NCBI RefSeq assembly: GCF_000316035.1
Contig: NZ_ANHX01000080.1
Location: 62,001-126,000, forward strand
Length of the DNA: 64,000 bases
Reading direction: 5' to 3'
Origin: Paenibacillus sp. PAMC 26794
Lineage (GTDB): Bacteria > Bacillota > Bacilli > Paenibacillales > Paenibacillaceae
A program made the position numbers and the translations under genes. Below the pieces are notes generated by a model. It was given only the letters and a program-made list of their open reading frames with translations. It was not told the DNA's origin and searched no databases. Each line of letters begins with the position of its first letter. Position 1 is the stretch's first letter. Shown here one piece after another: positions 41,114 to 50,914 of the stretch.

Positions 41114-42340
41114 TTAGCCCTCATCTATACTACCCATCTCTGTCAATACAACTGGCTGATAGCCGTTACGTCGATTCGATAACCACATGATGCTAAATCC
41201 AACAGCGCCGATGAGCGAGAAGAATACGCCGATGCTATACATGATTTCTGCACCGAAGCTCTGGAACAACCAGCCGCCGAACAGACCGGCAATGACGCCG
41301 GAGAGACCGCCCCAGGCCATTGTGTAGACCGCTTGACCGGAGGAACGGTAAGGTCTTGGAATGAACAGCATGGTCAGTTGCGTACCCACATAGAAGTACC
41401 CACCAAACGTAATGGAGTGCATCAACTGAATGAATACAATCTCCAGTGGGTTGTTAGCCAGTGCCATGAGTTGCCAGCGAAGTGCAAACAGCACACTGAT
41501 CAGAATGAGAGATGCCAGGAGCATGCTCATTTTGCGTTTGAGTAAGCGATCGAGCAACAGGAATACGCCGACTTCGAGAATGGATGAGGTGAAGATGGCC
41601 CAGCCGACCATCTGTTTGTCGCCACCCATTTCTACTATGTATAGTGACATAAACGTACTGTTCATGGCATTAGGCACCGATACGAGTACACCCAGGCCGA
41701 TAAATGCCATAAAATACGGATTGAACATGACTTTGCCAAACCGCCGAAAAGTAACCACCGGTGTATCCGAAGCGATCGGCTGTCTGGGTAGAAATACGGA
41801 TAATACAAAGGCGGTGGCAATCATGCACGCAAATATAATGGATACACTGCCGATGCCAAAACGGTCAATGAGCGGTCCGGCTGCGACGGCAGTCAGCGCC
41901 CAACCGAGTGAACCCCAGAGCCGGAATGACCCAAATTTTTGGGTTGTACCATCGATATATCCGAGAATCAGACTGTTCGTTTGAGCAAATAATGGGCTTT
42001 GAAAAAAATAAAAGAAAATCATGGCTACATAGATCCACGTATACGTGGGCGCATAGAATACACCTTGGGCGAGCACAAATGTGCCTCCCATCATAATCAT
42101 CAGAATGATGCGAATGTTGCGAGATTTATCGCTCCAGAAACCCCAGAACGGGTTGGCAAACAAGGATACAAAGGGTCCAATCGCCATCAGACTGCCAATC
42201 TCCAGTTTGGTCATACCAATCTCTTGCAGGTAAAGCTGCAGGAATCCGGCGAAGATGGAGATGGCTCCATATATGAAAAAGTTATATAGTTTCAGAGAAA
42301 CCAATGAGGGATTGCCTCTTGAAGGTGCAGGTCTGTCCAA
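41114..42340 (-). CDS. MFS transporter (MFS_1-like, YwbF/LacY-like group)
   Basis: A 408-residue permease with about twelve hydrophobic segments. SLMAIGPFVSLFANPFWGFWSDKSRN (about residues 48-73) contains the TM2-TM3 loop, and TTQKFGSFRLWGSLGWALTA near 130-150 is the signature (FGxxRxxGSxGW) of the group that includes nucleoside and sugar proton symporters such as LacY, NupG and YwbF. Substrate unknown. The start is the TTG at 42340, nine bases after GAAAGGA; no ATG lies nearby in frame. It is divergent from mobA with a 127-base gap. Confidence 0.82.
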   Translation of the reverse strand: MDRPAPSRGNPSLVSLKLYNFFIYGAISIFAGFLQLYLQEIGMTKLEIGSLMAIGPFVSLFANPFWGFWSDKSRNIRIILMIMMGGTFVLAQGVFYAPTYTWIYVAMIFFYFFQSPLFAQTNSLILGYIDGTTQKFGSFRLWGSLGWALTAVAAGPLIDRFGIGSVSIIFACMIATAFVLSVFLPRQPIASDTPVVTFRRFGKVMFNPYFMAFIGLGVLVSVPNAMNSTFMSLYIVEMGGDKQMVGWAIFTSSILEVGVFLLLDRLLKRKMSMLLASLILISVLFALRWQLMALANNPLEIVFIQLMHSITFGGYFYVGTQLTMLFIPRPYRSSGQAVYTMAWGGLSGVIAGLFGGWLFQSFGAEIMYSIGVFFSLIGAVGFSIMWLSNRRNGYQPVVLTEMGSIDEG

Positions 42341-42467
42341 TTAAGCCATTCCTTTCAAATGCATATTGTTCAATGTATCATTTGTTGAAAGGGGATTCAA
42401 TGCATAGCGAACGTTTTGAAATTGATGTAGTCAAACACATATCGTTTCCAGGAGGGAGGATAACAAC

Positions 42468-43097
42468 ATGAACACGCGTGAATGGACAGGCATCATATTG
42501 GCAGGAGGATTATCCAGTCGCATGGGGACCAACAAGGCCATGCTGGAACTGAATGGTTCCGTTGTACTGCAACATGTCACAAATGCCATGAGACCCGCTG
42601 TATCCCGTATCATCGTGGCTGCCGGACCCAATGTGACAACCTACAGTACAATGGGCTACGACTGCGTTCAGGATCACTATCCGGGGAAGGGGCCACTCGC
42701 CGGTCTTCACGCGGCACTGGAGGCTTCCGGTACGGAATGGAATCTAGTCTGCGCCTGCGATATGCCGCTCCTGCAAACGTCTTTTTTTGATGGGATAAAA
42801 AAGCTGGCCGAGTCGCATGACTCTTATTCTGCTATCGTTCCACGCGTGGATGGACATGTCCACCCTCTTGCAGGGGCTTACCACAAACGAGTGCTCCCTG
42901 ATCTGGAGCAGCGTCTGATACAGGATCATCTTCGAGTCATGCGATGGCTTGAAGAGATCGGTTGCTGTTATGTCGAAGCGGAAGAGCTTGAAAGAGCGGG
43001 CGTTCATCAAGTAGCGATGCAAATGAGTAATATGAACACGCCGGAAGAGTACGAACGTATCCGTAATCAAGATTCTGGACTCGATTCCGATCTGTAG
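42468..43097 (+). CDS. mobA: molybdenum cofactor guanylyltransferase MobA
   Basis: A 209-residue nucleotidyltransferase that joins GMP from GTP to molybdopterin to make MGD, the form bound by DMSO reductase-type enzymes such as the one at 3274. The N-terminal motif IILAGGLSSRMGTNKAML (residues 9-26) is the GTP-binding signature. VCACDMPLLQTSFF (near 98-111) holds the metal-binding aspartate, and VDGHVHPLAGAYHKR (near 125-140) is also typical. AGGAGGGAGG precedes ATG. Its last 31 bases overlap the 3' end of the AraC-family gene on the other strand. Confidence 0.92.
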   Translation: MNTREWTGIILAGGLSSRMGTNKAMLELNGSVVLQHVTNAMRPAVSRIIVAAGPNVTTYSTMGYDCVQDHYPGKGPLAGLHAALEASGTEWNLVCACDMPLLQTSFFDGIKKLAESHDSYSAIVPRVDGHVHPLAGAYHKRVLPDLEQRLIQDHLRVMRWLEEIGCCYVEAEELERAGVHQVAMQMSNMNTPEEYERIRNQDSGLDSDL

Positions 43098-44038
43098 GAT
43101 ACAGGATCACCTGATGCATCTGCATGATGATTGCGATATTGAAGCGGGCTTTGGCCTGTCCAACGTTTGAATTGTCTGCTGAAATGGGACAGATGGGTGT
43201 AACCGAGCTTCCACGCAATTTCCCCGAGCGACAGCTCTGGCTGTTCGATCAGCACTTTGGCCTCCTGCAACTTCAAGCTGGACAGGTAAGCCCTGGGCGA
43301 TCGTCCATACACCTTGCGAAAGACCTGTAGACCATATCCCGGGCTGATGCCAAACGAGGATATAATCTGCTCTACTTTGACCGTGGATACGCTGCTTTCC
43401 TTGGTTCGAAGCTGGGCATGGAATGCCTGCTTGATTGCCTCCGCTATAGCTCCCGCATAATGCATGGCTGTTGGAGCTGGTGCATGTGAAGCAGCAACGG
43501 AAGTGGTGGCCTCCGGCTCATTGTCAGCGGCTTGGGACAACAGGGCGAACAGTTCAAACATGCGTGCCTGCATGATCATTTTGTCAGTGGACGTGTAGGC
43601 TTCAGATACGTTAATCATCCCCATCCAACTCTCCAGCACAACGCGCATCTTCCTATTATCTGCCGTACCTGCTGCGTAGATTCGGCTGTGCTGTGACATC
43701 AGCTTCAGGGTGAAGACCGGATCATCCACATTAAAGTGAGCGCTAAAATAAGTCATGCCTTCCGTGGATACACATTGATTTGTATGTTTGAACCCGGGAG
43801 GAATGAGAAGAATGGAACCTTCCTCCACGGTATAGGTATAACCATGAATCACACTCTCCTGCGTACCTTCGATGATCAACATAATTTCAAAGCCCGGATG
43901 TGATTCCTCAGGCATCGCCCATCCATAGGGTACTTGTTGGCTATGAGCACCATAGAATTTGATGTTACAGTCGATAATAGGCAGCCAGTGGGCCAGCGTA
44001 TGGTGAGGCATTTCTCGGAGCTGTGATCGGATATCCAT
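43067..44038 (-). CDS. AraC-family regulator, likely of the GH42 gene
   Basis: A 323-residue regulator with an N-terminal cupin sugar-sensing domain (HPGFEIMLIIEGTQ, IPPGFKHTNQ, about residues 35-90) and a C-terminal AraC double helix-turn-helix (about 200-310; SLGEIAWKLGYTHLSHFSRQFKRWTG). The tail after the HTH is Ser/Asp-rich. ATG 44038 has CGAGGTGA before it; an upstream start at 44068 is less likely. It is divergent from the GH42 beta-galactosidase gene with a 248-base control region between, so it probably activates that gene in response to a galactoside. Its 3' end overlaps mobA by 31 bases. Confidence 0.87.
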   Translation of the reverse strand: MDIRSQLREMPHHTLAHWLPIIDCNIKFYGAHSQQVPYGWAMPEESHPGFEIMLIIEGTQESVIHGYTYTVEEGSILLIPPGFKHTNQCVSTEGMTYFSAHFNVDDPVFTLKLMSQHSRIYAAGTADNRKMRVVLESWMGMINVSEAYTSTDKMIMQARMFELFALLSQAADNEPEATTSVAASHAPAPTAMHYAGAIAEAIKQAFHAQLRTKESSVSTVKVEQIISSFGISPGYGLQVFRKVYGRSPRAYLSSLKLQEAKVLIEQPELSLGEIAWKLGYTHLSHFSRQFKRWTGQSPLQYRNHHADASGDPVSYRSESSPES

Positions 44039-44198
44039 AACATTCACCTCGGAAAAGGGTAAAAACAACTTGCCTTATACAATCGGCACCCGTAGTATAC
44101 TTCATTATAATCAGTTTAACGTGAGCATGGTTAATCCATTTAACACATCAGCGTTTGAAGTGGTTGCTGAACAATCCAAGTTCTTCAACCGACATTAA

Positions 44199-44212
44199 TG
44201 TAAACGCTACCA
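44199..44212 (+). promoter_or_regulatory. cre-like catabolite repression site
   Basis: TGTAAACGCTACCA matches the CcpA site consensus TGWAANCGNTNWCA at 13 of 14 positions. It lies 75 bases before the GH42 start codon, consistent with glucose repression of the gene. The rest of the 44039-44286 interval shows no gene. Confidence 0.6.
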
Positions 44213-44286
44213 TTATGGATTGGAATATGTCAACTCTTGCACACGTCAAGATCATTATATTTTCCACCTAAAAAGGAGATTAAATC

Positions 44287-46290
44287 ATGGACAAATTATT
44301 ATATGGCGTAGCTTACTATGATGAATATATGCCCTACGAAAGATTGGACAAGGACATTCAGATGATGAAGGATGCAGGGATCAACGTGGTCCGTATTGCA
44401 GAATCAACCTGGAGTACCCATGAACCGCAGAATGGCGTATTTGACTTCTCTTCCGTAGACCGTGTGCTCAATGCCATGCATGAGGCAGGGATTCAGGTTA
44501 TCGTTGGCACACCAACGTATGCTGTTCCAACATGGATGGTCAAAGAACATCCGGACGTGCTGGCTACCACCTCACAGGGACCTGGCAAATATGGCGCAAG
44601 ACAGATCATGGATATTACACATCCAACCTATCTATTCTATGCCGAGCGGATCATCCGCAAGCTGATCTCTCGGGTAAGTACACATCCAGCGGTAATCGGT
44701 TATCAGACAGATAACGAGACGAAGCATTACAATACGGCCGGAGATAATGTACAACTGCAATTCGTCAAATATATGCGGAACAAATTCAGCTCCCTGGATG
44801 AGCTCAACAAGGAATTTGGCCTCGACTACTGGAGCAATCGGATCAATAGCTGGGAGGACTTCCCGTCTGTTGTAGGAACGATCAACGGCAGTCTGGGTGC
44901 TGAATTTGCCAAGTTCCAGCGACAGTTGGTAACCAACTTTTTGGCTTGGCAAGTGGGGATCGTGAATGAATACAAACAGGAAGGACAGTTTGTTACCCAG
45001 AACTTTGACTTCGATTGGCGTGGATATTCCTACGGCATTCAAGGGGATGTGGACCATTTTGCCGCATCGAAACCTTTTGACATCACCAGTGTGGACATCT
45101 ACCATCCTTCCCAGGATGATCTGACCGGCATTGAGATTTCATTCGGAGGGGATGTGGCGCGTTCGACCAAACAATCGAATTATCTGGTACTGGAGACCGA
45201 AGCGCAGGCGTTCTGGCATTGGGTTCCGTATCCGGGACAGCTGCGTTTGCAGGCATTCAGTCATCTGGCTTCAGGGGCGAACATGGTCGCTTACTGGCAC
45301 TGGCATTCGTTGCACAATTCCTTTGAGACGTATTGGAAAGGATTGCTCAGTCATGATTTCGAACCGAATCCGGTGTACAACGAAGCGAAGACCATTGGTA
45401 GGGATTTTGCAAGACTGAGTCCTAAGCTTGTGAATCTGAAGAAAAAGAATCGGGTGGCCGTGCTGTTCAGCAATGAGGCCCTGACTTCCATCAAGTGGTT
45501 TGGGTTTAACTTCACCAGTGACAAGAACTACAATGACGTGGTGCGCTGGATGTACGATGAATTGTACAAGATGAACATTGGCTGTGACCTGATCGATCCA
45601 TCGGTTGAGAGTTATGCGGAATATGATGTGCTCGTTGTACCTGCTCTGTATGCTGCTTCGGATGCATTGCTGGAAAAATTGAATCAATTCGTACAGGATG
45701 GCGGACATATCGTCTATTCGTTCAAAAGCGGATTCACAAATGAGCATATCAAGGTACGCTCTACCCGCCAGCCCGGCCTGATTAGTGAGGCATGCGGGAT
45801 CAGTTATAACCTTTTTGTAGAGCCAAAACATGTCTCCCTGCGGGATGATCCATTTGGAGTTGGTGAAGAACAGAACAAGATTCATACCTGGATGGAGTTA
45901 ATTACGCCGACAACGGCTGAAGTACTCGCTTGGTATGATCATCCACATTGGGGTGAATATGCGGCAATTACCCAGAATGCCTATGGAAAAGGCAAAGCAA
46001 CCTATGTCGGCTGTTACACCAGTTCTGCGGTGATCCGTAAGGTGTTGGAACGTGTCATGAAGGAAGCGGGCGTATGGGGAGCGGATCAGGAACTTGCTTT
46101 TCCTATCATTGTGAAGACAGGTGTGAACGATCAAGGAAACACAATTCGCTACTATTTCAATTACGCGGATGAGGCAACATCCTTTGTGAATGCTTATGGA
46201 GAAGGGACTGAACTTCTGGCAGGAACTCCGATTGCTGAAGGAGAGAAGATCGAACTCGAGCCATGGGGCATACGGATTATCGAACAATAA
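44287..46290 (+). CDS. GH42 beta-galactosidase
   Basis: A 667-residue cytoplasmic glycoside hydrolase. The TIM barrel (1-380) has the acid/base E144 in GYQTDNETKHYN and the likely nucleophile E303 in YLVLETEAQAFWHW. LYGVAYYDEYMP at the start, and the class I glutamine amidotransferase-like trimerisation domain (about 390-590; YDVLVVPALY, GGHIVYSFKSG) followed by a small beta domain, are the standard GH42 order. It releases galactose from short beta-galactosides taken up by the cell. It is next to an AraC regulator and a two-component/sugar ABC operon, so galacto-oligosaccharides or pectin side chains are plausible substrates. No signal peptide. Start ATG 44287 follows AAAAGGAG. Confidence 0.92.
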   Translation: MDKLLYGVAYYDEYMPYERLDKDIQMMKDAGINVVRIAESTWSTHEPQNGVFDFSSVDRVLNAMHEAGIQVIVGTPTYAVPTWMVKEHPDVLATTSQGPGKYGARQIMDITHPTYLFYAERIIRKLISRVSTHPAVIGYQTDNETKHYNTAGDNVQLQFVKYMRNKFSSLDELNKEFGLDYWSNRINSWEDFPSVVGTINGSLGAEFAKFQRQLVTNFLAWQVGIVNEYKQEGQFVTQNFDFDWRGYSYGIQGDVDHFAASKPFDITSVDIYHPSQDDLTGIEISFGGDVARSTKQSNYLVLETEAQAFWHWVPYPGQLRLQAFSHLASGANMVAYWHWHSLHNSFETYWKGLLSHDFEPNPVYNEAKTIGRDFARLSPKLVNLKKKNRVAVLFSNEALTSIKWFGFNFTSDKNYNDVVRWMYDELYKMNIGCDLIDPSVESYAEYDVLVVPALYAASDALLEKLNQFVQDGGHIVYSFKSGFTNEHIKVRSTRQPGLISEACGISYNLFVEPKHVSLRDDPFGVGEEQNKIHTWMELITPTTAEVLAWYDHPHWGEYAAITQNAYGKGKATYVGCYTSSAVIRKVLERVMKEAGVWGADQELAFPIIVKTGVNDQGNTIRYYFNYADEATSFVNAYGEGTELLAGTPIAEGEKIELEPWGIRIIEQ

Positions 46291-46352
46291 TAGGAAATAA
46301 TAAATATAGGTATATAAGTTGAATTTAACATTTCCAAACGAATATAAAGACC

Positions 46353-46384
46353 AAAGCGCCCTCAGCTTCCATGCTGGGGCGTTT
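46353..46384 (+). terminator. terminator between GH42 and the sensor kinase
   Basis: AAAGCGCCCTCAGC pairs with GCTGGGGCGTTT around TTCCAT, with small internal irregularities, followed by GTCTATTTT. It lies about 60 bases after the GH42 stop. Confidence 0.65.
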
Positions 46385-46413
46385 GTCTATTTTAGCTCAG
46401 GAGTGGATGCGCT

Positions 46414-48204
46414 GTGTTTACCGAATGTTATCGGAAGCTGATCGATCCTTTCAAACGCAGCATTCGCAATAAATTGATTCTTACCATGACGCTGCTGGCC
46501 GTTCTGCCCGTCGTTGCCATGACCGCTATGGCTGCTGAGAATACCCGCTCTTCCATGGAAGAGGAGATTATGGAGACCAACCGGGCGAACATGAACTGGG
46601 CCTCCATCTATCTGGGTGAACAGTTCGCCCGTATGAATAATATTATCTATTCCATTCAGATCAGTGACGAATTGCATCAATATCTGGCGTTGAACCAGGA
46701 AGCGCCGGCAGCCAGCCGATTCGATGAACAGAAGGCCATGTTCAATATGCTGAACAGTGTATACTATTCTGCTGGCAATTATGTATTTGGCGTTGAACTG
46801 TACCTGAAGGAATTGGACACCTTGTTCACCTTCAACTCGATGGATTCTCGCATCAAAGCGGTATCGGAAATACCGGAAGGATATCATGAGCTTTTTGCAC
46901 AACATAAAGATTTTACGATTATCAATGATCCGGACGATCCGCAAAAGTTTCACATGACCCGCAGCATGAACCGCTTCGAGGATCAGGCACAGATCGGGGC
47001 CATCAGTCTGGAGGTCAAGTGGGCTGAGTTCAACCAGACCCTGGAGCTGCTGGATAGCCGAGGTGACTATGCGGTATACATTGCTGACAGCACGGGGAGT
47101 CCGGTCTATCAGCCAAACCAAGAGATTCAGCCGTCTGCGGAAGCACTGGAGAAATTGGCAGGTACCAAAGAAAGTTCGGGCTTCATCCAGACAGCCAAAG
47201 AATATGTATTCTTTCACTCCATCGAGCCGTCAGGACTGCGTGTGATCAAGATTGTACCTGCCCATGTCGTTAACGAAAGTGCCTTGGAAACGATGAAATA
47301 CGGATTGGTTGTAGGTGGCCTGGCAACCGTCATTTCTGTGGGAATAGCTGCGCTCGTGGCCTGGCGTACATCAAAGCCCATTGTCAGACTGGCAAATTCC
47401 ATGAAGGGTATCCAGCTGATCAAGGACAGGGAAGTGGTACGAAGTGGCCGGGTAGATGAGATTGGTCTGCTGGAGAAAAATCTGCACGGCATGGCTAATC
47501 GTATTCGGGAACATATTCGCGACAACTACCTGATGAATCTGGAGAAGCAGACGGCCGAGCTCAAAGCACTGCAATCTCAGATCCATCCGCATTTCCTGCA
47601 AAATACGTTGCAGATGATTGGGGGCATGGTCTACTCGCAAAAACCGGCAGACAGTTACAAAGTCATTCGAGCCTTGAGCGAGATGTTTCGTTATATTGTA
47701 CGAGCGCCGGATGGACTTGTCCCTCTACAGGCTGAACTCGATCAGTTGGAGCATTATATGCTGATTCAGAAGCAACGTTTTGCCGGCAGGCTTGAATATA
47801 CACTGGAGATTACCGGAGAACTTCGGGCGTGTTATATTCCCAAGTTGTCTTTGCAACCCATTGTGGAGAATGCATTTTTGCATGGTCTGGAGAAGAAACA
47901 GGGCGAGTGGAAGCTGGGTATTGAGGTCGTCTGTGAACCTACAGATGTAACCATTCGAATTTGTGATAACGGCGTGGGTATGGATGCTGAGAAACTAACG
48001 GAGATGCAGTTCAGACTGGAGCGGCTTACCCGGCAGGCTGATCGGGTGTGGAGTTCAGGTACAAGTATTGGACTGGTCAATGCGGCCTCACGAATGGTAA
48101 TGCATTTTGGACCTGAATATGGGATGAGCATAGAAAGTGAATACGGACAGGGGACAAGCGTTACGGTACGAATCCCCTGCAATACAGGAGGCGAAGCCTT
48201 GTGA
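46414..48204 (+). CDS. YesM-type sensor histidine kinase
   Basis: A 596-residue membrane kinase. TM1 is at about residues 20-42, then a Cache-like extracellular sensor (about 45-285), TM2 (about 290-312), and a HAMP linker. The His_kinase segment is QIHPHFLQN with phospho-acceptor H393 (QINPHFLYN in most relatives). The HATPase part has VENAFLHGLEKK, CDNGVGM and GTSIGLVNA. GTG 46414 is chosen because AGGAG lies ten bases upstream; no in-frame ATG is near. It overlaps the response regulator gene by four bases (GTGA), so the pair is co-translated. It should sense a sugar carried by the ABC system encoded just downstream. Confidence 0.9.
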   Translation: MFTECYRKLIDPFKRSIRNKLILTMTLLAVLPVVAMTAMAAENTRSSMEEEIMETNRANMNWASIYLGEQFARMNNIIYSIQISDELHQYLALNQEAPAASRFDEQKAMFNMLNSVYYSAGNYVFGVELYLKELDTLFTFNSMDSRIKAVSEIPEGYHELFAQHKDFTIINDPDDPQKFHMTRSMNRFEDQAQIGAISLEVKWAEFNQTLELLDSRGDYAVYIADSTGSPVYQPNQEIQPSAEALEKLAGTKESSGFIQTAKEYVFFHSIEPSGLRVIKIVPAHVVNESALETMKYGLVVGGLATVISVGIAALVAWRTSKPIVRLANSMKGIQLIKDREVVRSGRVDEIGLLEKNLHGMANRIREHIRDNYLMNLEKQTAELKALQSQIHPHFLQNTLQMIGGMVYSQKPADSYKVIRALSEMFRYIVRAPDGLVPLQAELDQLEHYMLIQKQRFAGRLEYTLEITGELRACYIPKLSLQPIVENAFLHGLEKKQGEWKLGIEVVCEPTDVTIRICDNGVGMDAEKLTEMQFRLERLTRQADRVWSSGTSIGLVNAASRMVMHFGPEYGMSIESEYGQGTSVTVRIPCNTGGEAL

Positions 48205-49310
48205 ACAAGGAACTGTACAGAGTGCTGCTAGTGGACGATGAACCGTGGAACCGGGATATTTTGCGCAACCTGGGAGATTGGAATGAACTCGGCATGACCG
48301 TTGCAGGTGAGGCAGAGGATGGTGAGCAGGCCATACAACTGGTCAAGCAGCATCAGCCTCACATTATCATTACGGACATGCGCATGCCCGGTACAGACGG
48401 TGTGGAACTGTTACAGACGCTGAGCGGACAGTACCCACAGATCAAGGTGATCGTGGTGAGCGGATATGATGACTTCAATTATGCAAAACATGCGATCCGC
48501 CATCGGGCTGCAGATTATCTGCTCAAACCGGTGAATCCGGATGAACTGAATGGTGTGTTGGCCAAATGTGCACGAGAATTGGTGAAGGCTGAATCAGCGC
48601 CTGAATCATGGGAGTCGTACCCATCTTCGTTCGCAGGTGAGTTCTCCCTGTTTCAACAGCAGGCCCGTCTGCGGTTTAATGACCTAAACGTTCAGAGTCT
48701 GCGTGAGTGGTTCCAGCAATTACAGCAGAAGCTGGAACGATGCGAGATTAACAGACCCCGGCAGCTTGGGCGGGTGGCTCATGAATTACAGGCTTTGCTG
48801 GATGAATTGTGCGTCTCCAATGGCTTGTACGAGCGGCCCGAAGCAACGGCGCTACCTCCTTCAACAGCGCTGGCTTCCATCGAATCCACGATCGCATGGA
48901 TTTCGACTCCGTACTATCAGGCTTTGGAGCAGCTGATTGCGCAGCGTAAATTCAAGAACAAGCTGAACCTGAATGAGGTGAAGCAATACATTGAGCAGCA
49001 CTGTATGGAGATGATTACGCTGGAGCAGCTCGCCCAGATCTTTTTTGTCAGCAAGGAATATCTCAGTAAGGTATTCAAGAAAGAGTATGAGGTGAATGTG
49101 ACCGATTATGTTGTCCAGTTACGTATGACGAGAGCGAAAGAATGGGTGATGGATGAACAGATTCCGTTCAAGCATATTGCCGAGATGGCGGGTTATGAAG
49201 ACGTATCCTACTTCTATCGGGTATTCAAAAAGCATTTCGGAGTTTCTCCAGGGGAGATGCGGAAGGGACAACCTCGTATGTCAGGCAATTCAGGCAGTAG
49301 CACGGAATGA
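48201..49310 (+). CDS. YesN-type response regulator with AraC DNA-binding domain
   Basis: A 369-residue regulator with receiver residues D12-D13 and phospho-acceptor D59 (IITDMRMPG), lysine in LLKPVNPDEL near 110, then a shorter linker than in the regulator at 8143, and a C-terminal AraC double helix-turn-helix (about 260-360; QLAQIFFVSKEYLSKVFKKEY and IAEMAGYEDVSYFYRVFKKHFG). It starts at GTG 48201 within the kinase stop codon. It is the expected partner of that kinase and activator of the sugar ABC genes from 49456. Confidence 0.92.
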   Translation: MNKELYRVLLVDDEPWNRDILRNLGDWNELGMTVAGEAEDGEQAIQLVKQHQPHIIITDMRMPGTDGVELLQTLSGQYPQIKVIVVSGYDDFNYAKHAIRHRAADYLLKPVNPDELNGVLAKCARELVKAESAPESWESYPSSFAGEFSLFQQQARLRFNDLNVQSLREWFQQLQQKLERCEINRPRQLGRVAHELQALLDELCVSNGLYERPEATALPPSTALASIESTIAWISTPYYQALEQLIAQRKFKNKLNLNEVKQYIEQHCMEMITLEQLAQIFFVSKEYLSKVFKKEYEVNVTDYVVQLRMTRAKEWVMDEQIPFKHIAEMAGYEDVSYFYRVFKKHFGVSPGEMRKGQPRMSGNSGSSTE

Positions 49311-49380
49311 GTCGTTTGAGAGAGCATTTGCGGCTGGATTAAGGTTTAAAATAATCCAATACACGAGTCTAATTTTGTCC

Positions 49381-49411
49381 AATGAAGCGCTTTCATTTCC
49401 TGATATATAAT
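49381..49411 (+). promoter_or_regulatory. promoter region with a cre-like palindrome
   Basis: AATGAAGCGCTTTCATT (49381-49397) is a near-palindrome like a CcpA site but one base short of the standard spacing. TATAAT (49406-49411) follows; no good -35 element is present at the right distance, as expected for an activator-dependent promoter. It precedes the binding-protein gene at 49456. Confidence 0.45.
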
Positions 49412-49455
49412 GAGCCTATGAAAGACAAACCAGTCACACCGGGAGGTCATAAGAG

Positions 49456-50736
49456 ATGAAAGTATGGAAAAGCGTAGCAAGTGCGGTACTGGTCAGTGTT
49501 CTGCTCGCAGGTTGCGGCTCCAATGCAGGAACGGACAATGGGCAGGAGGAATCGGCATCAGGCAGCACGGTGTCACTCAAAGTATTCGTTGCACAACCTC
49601 GGCTGAAAGAACATTACGATAAATATATAGAACAGTTCAAAGCCAAGGAGAAAGCAGAGAAAAACATTGAGGTGAACGTGCAACTGGAGATGCCGCCAGC
49701 GGACAATGCACCTCAGATTTTGAAAACACGACTCGCCTCCAATGATGCGCCGGATGTGTTCGCCCTGCATGCAGTCAATGAGATTCCACCATTCAGCAAA
49801 GCTGGTTATCTGGAAGACCTGTCGGGCCAACCTTTTGTCGATAAGCTGCTGGATTCGGTTAAACCTTCCATAACGGATGCGGAGGGCAAAGTCGTAGCTG
49901 TTCCATTGGAAACAGTATCATGGGGCTATCTGTACAATAAAGATATTTTCGAAGAGCAAGGGCTGGAAGTGCCAACGACTTTAACGGAAATGAAAGCGGT
50001 CGTGGAGAAACTCAAAGCAGCCAACATTACACCGTTTGAACTGTCCTACAAAGAAGCCTGGATTCCGCAATTATTCCTGCCACTTACCGTGGGTGCATTA
50101 ACTCAGTCTGAGCACAAAGACTTCGTGGAGAAGATGAATCAGGATCAGGGCTCCTTCTCCGATATGAAAGCATTGTTTGATATCTTCGATCTCGTCAATG
50201 CCAATGGAACGGACAAAGCGCTGGAAGTGGGCGGAGATGATGGTTCAGCAGCCTTCGCATCAGGAAGCGCCGCGATGTGGATTCAGGGACCATGGTTTGC
50301 CGAAACCATTCTGAAGTCCAACCCGGACTTGAACTTTGGTGTAGCACCAATGCCGATCAATGACAATCCGGATGATACCAAAATCAATCTGAGCACCTCC
50401 ACTTCACTGGCAGTATCGTCATCTAGCAAAAACAAAGAAGTGGCACTCGATTTCGTGAACTACATTCTTGATGACAAGGATTCAAGTGCATTCTTCGAAG
50501 CACTCAAGTTCAATCCGATTGCCAAGATCCATGACTTCAAGAGCTTCCCGTGGGTAGACGATGCCCAGAAATATGTGAGTGAAGGTAAAGCTTATGAGGA
50601 TCCATCCCTTCCTCAAGCGGTGAAAGACGAGTCAGGCAAAGCGTTGCAAGGCTACTACTCTGGGCAATTAAATCAACAGCAGGTTATCGATGCGCTCGAC
50701 AAGGCGTGGAAATCCTACAACAAAGTCAACAAGTAA
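49456..50736 (+). CDS. sugar ABC transporter binding lipoprotein
   Basis: A 426-residue family 1 extracellular binding protein. The signal peptide ends in lipobox LLAGC (cysteine near residue 20) and a Gly/Ser/Glu linker follows. The mature domain shows VSLKVFVAQPRLKEHYDKYI, ETVSWGYLYNKDIFEEQGLEVPTTLTEM (near 150-180, the classic hinge of the MalE/UgpB class) and GSAAMWIQGPW near 272. It binds an oligosaccharide outside the cell and hands it to the permeases at 50915 and 51796. GGGAGG precedes ATG. Relation to the GH42 enzyme suggests a galactoside. Confidence 0.92.
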   Translation: MKVWKSVASAVLVSVLLAGCGSNAGTDNGQEESASGSTVSLKVFVAQPRLKEHYDKYIEQFKAKEKAEKNIEVNVQLEMPPADNAPQILKTRLASNDAPDVFALHAVNEIPPFSKAGYLEDLSGQPFVDKLLDSVKPSITDAEGKVVAVPLETVSWGYLYNKDIFEEQGLEVPTTLTEMKAVVEKLKAANITPFELSYKEAWIPQLFLPLTVGALTQSEHKDFVEKMNQDQGSFSDMKALFDIFDLVNANGTDKALEVGGDDGSAAFASGSAAMWIQGPWFAETILKSNPDLNFGVAPMPINDNPDDTKINLSTSTSLAVSSSSKNKEVALDFVNYILDDKDSSAFFEALKFNPIAKIHDFKSFPWVDDAQKYVSEGKAYEDPSLPQAVKDESGKALQGYYSGQLNQQQVIDALDKAWKSYNKVNK

Positions 50737-50749
50737 GGAGTTGCGAGGA

Positions 50750-50899
50750 ATGGAGTATCCGCTTTTATTGGCAAATCTCTACGGTTTGAGAGCTTGTCAA
50801 CAAATTAGCGGTACTTTGTTTCGTCACAGTCTCCAAGCAGATGATACGGCAGGCAGAACGTTCTTTGTTCCCTCGTTTACAATCATCCGCTTCGAGTGA
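50750..50899 (+). CDS. possible small ORF between binding protein and permease
   Basis: A 49-residue frame (start MEYPLLLANLYGLRACQQIS) with AAGGAG nine bases before ATG 50750, in the 178-base gap between two transport genes. It has no recognisable domain, membrane segment or signal. The good ribosome binding site is its only support; it may equally be untranslated spacer. Confidence 0.25.
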   Translation: MEYPLLLANLYGLRACQQISGTLFRHSLQADDTAGRTFFVPSFTIIRFE

Positions 50900-50914
50900 A
50901 AAGGGGGAGAACCA

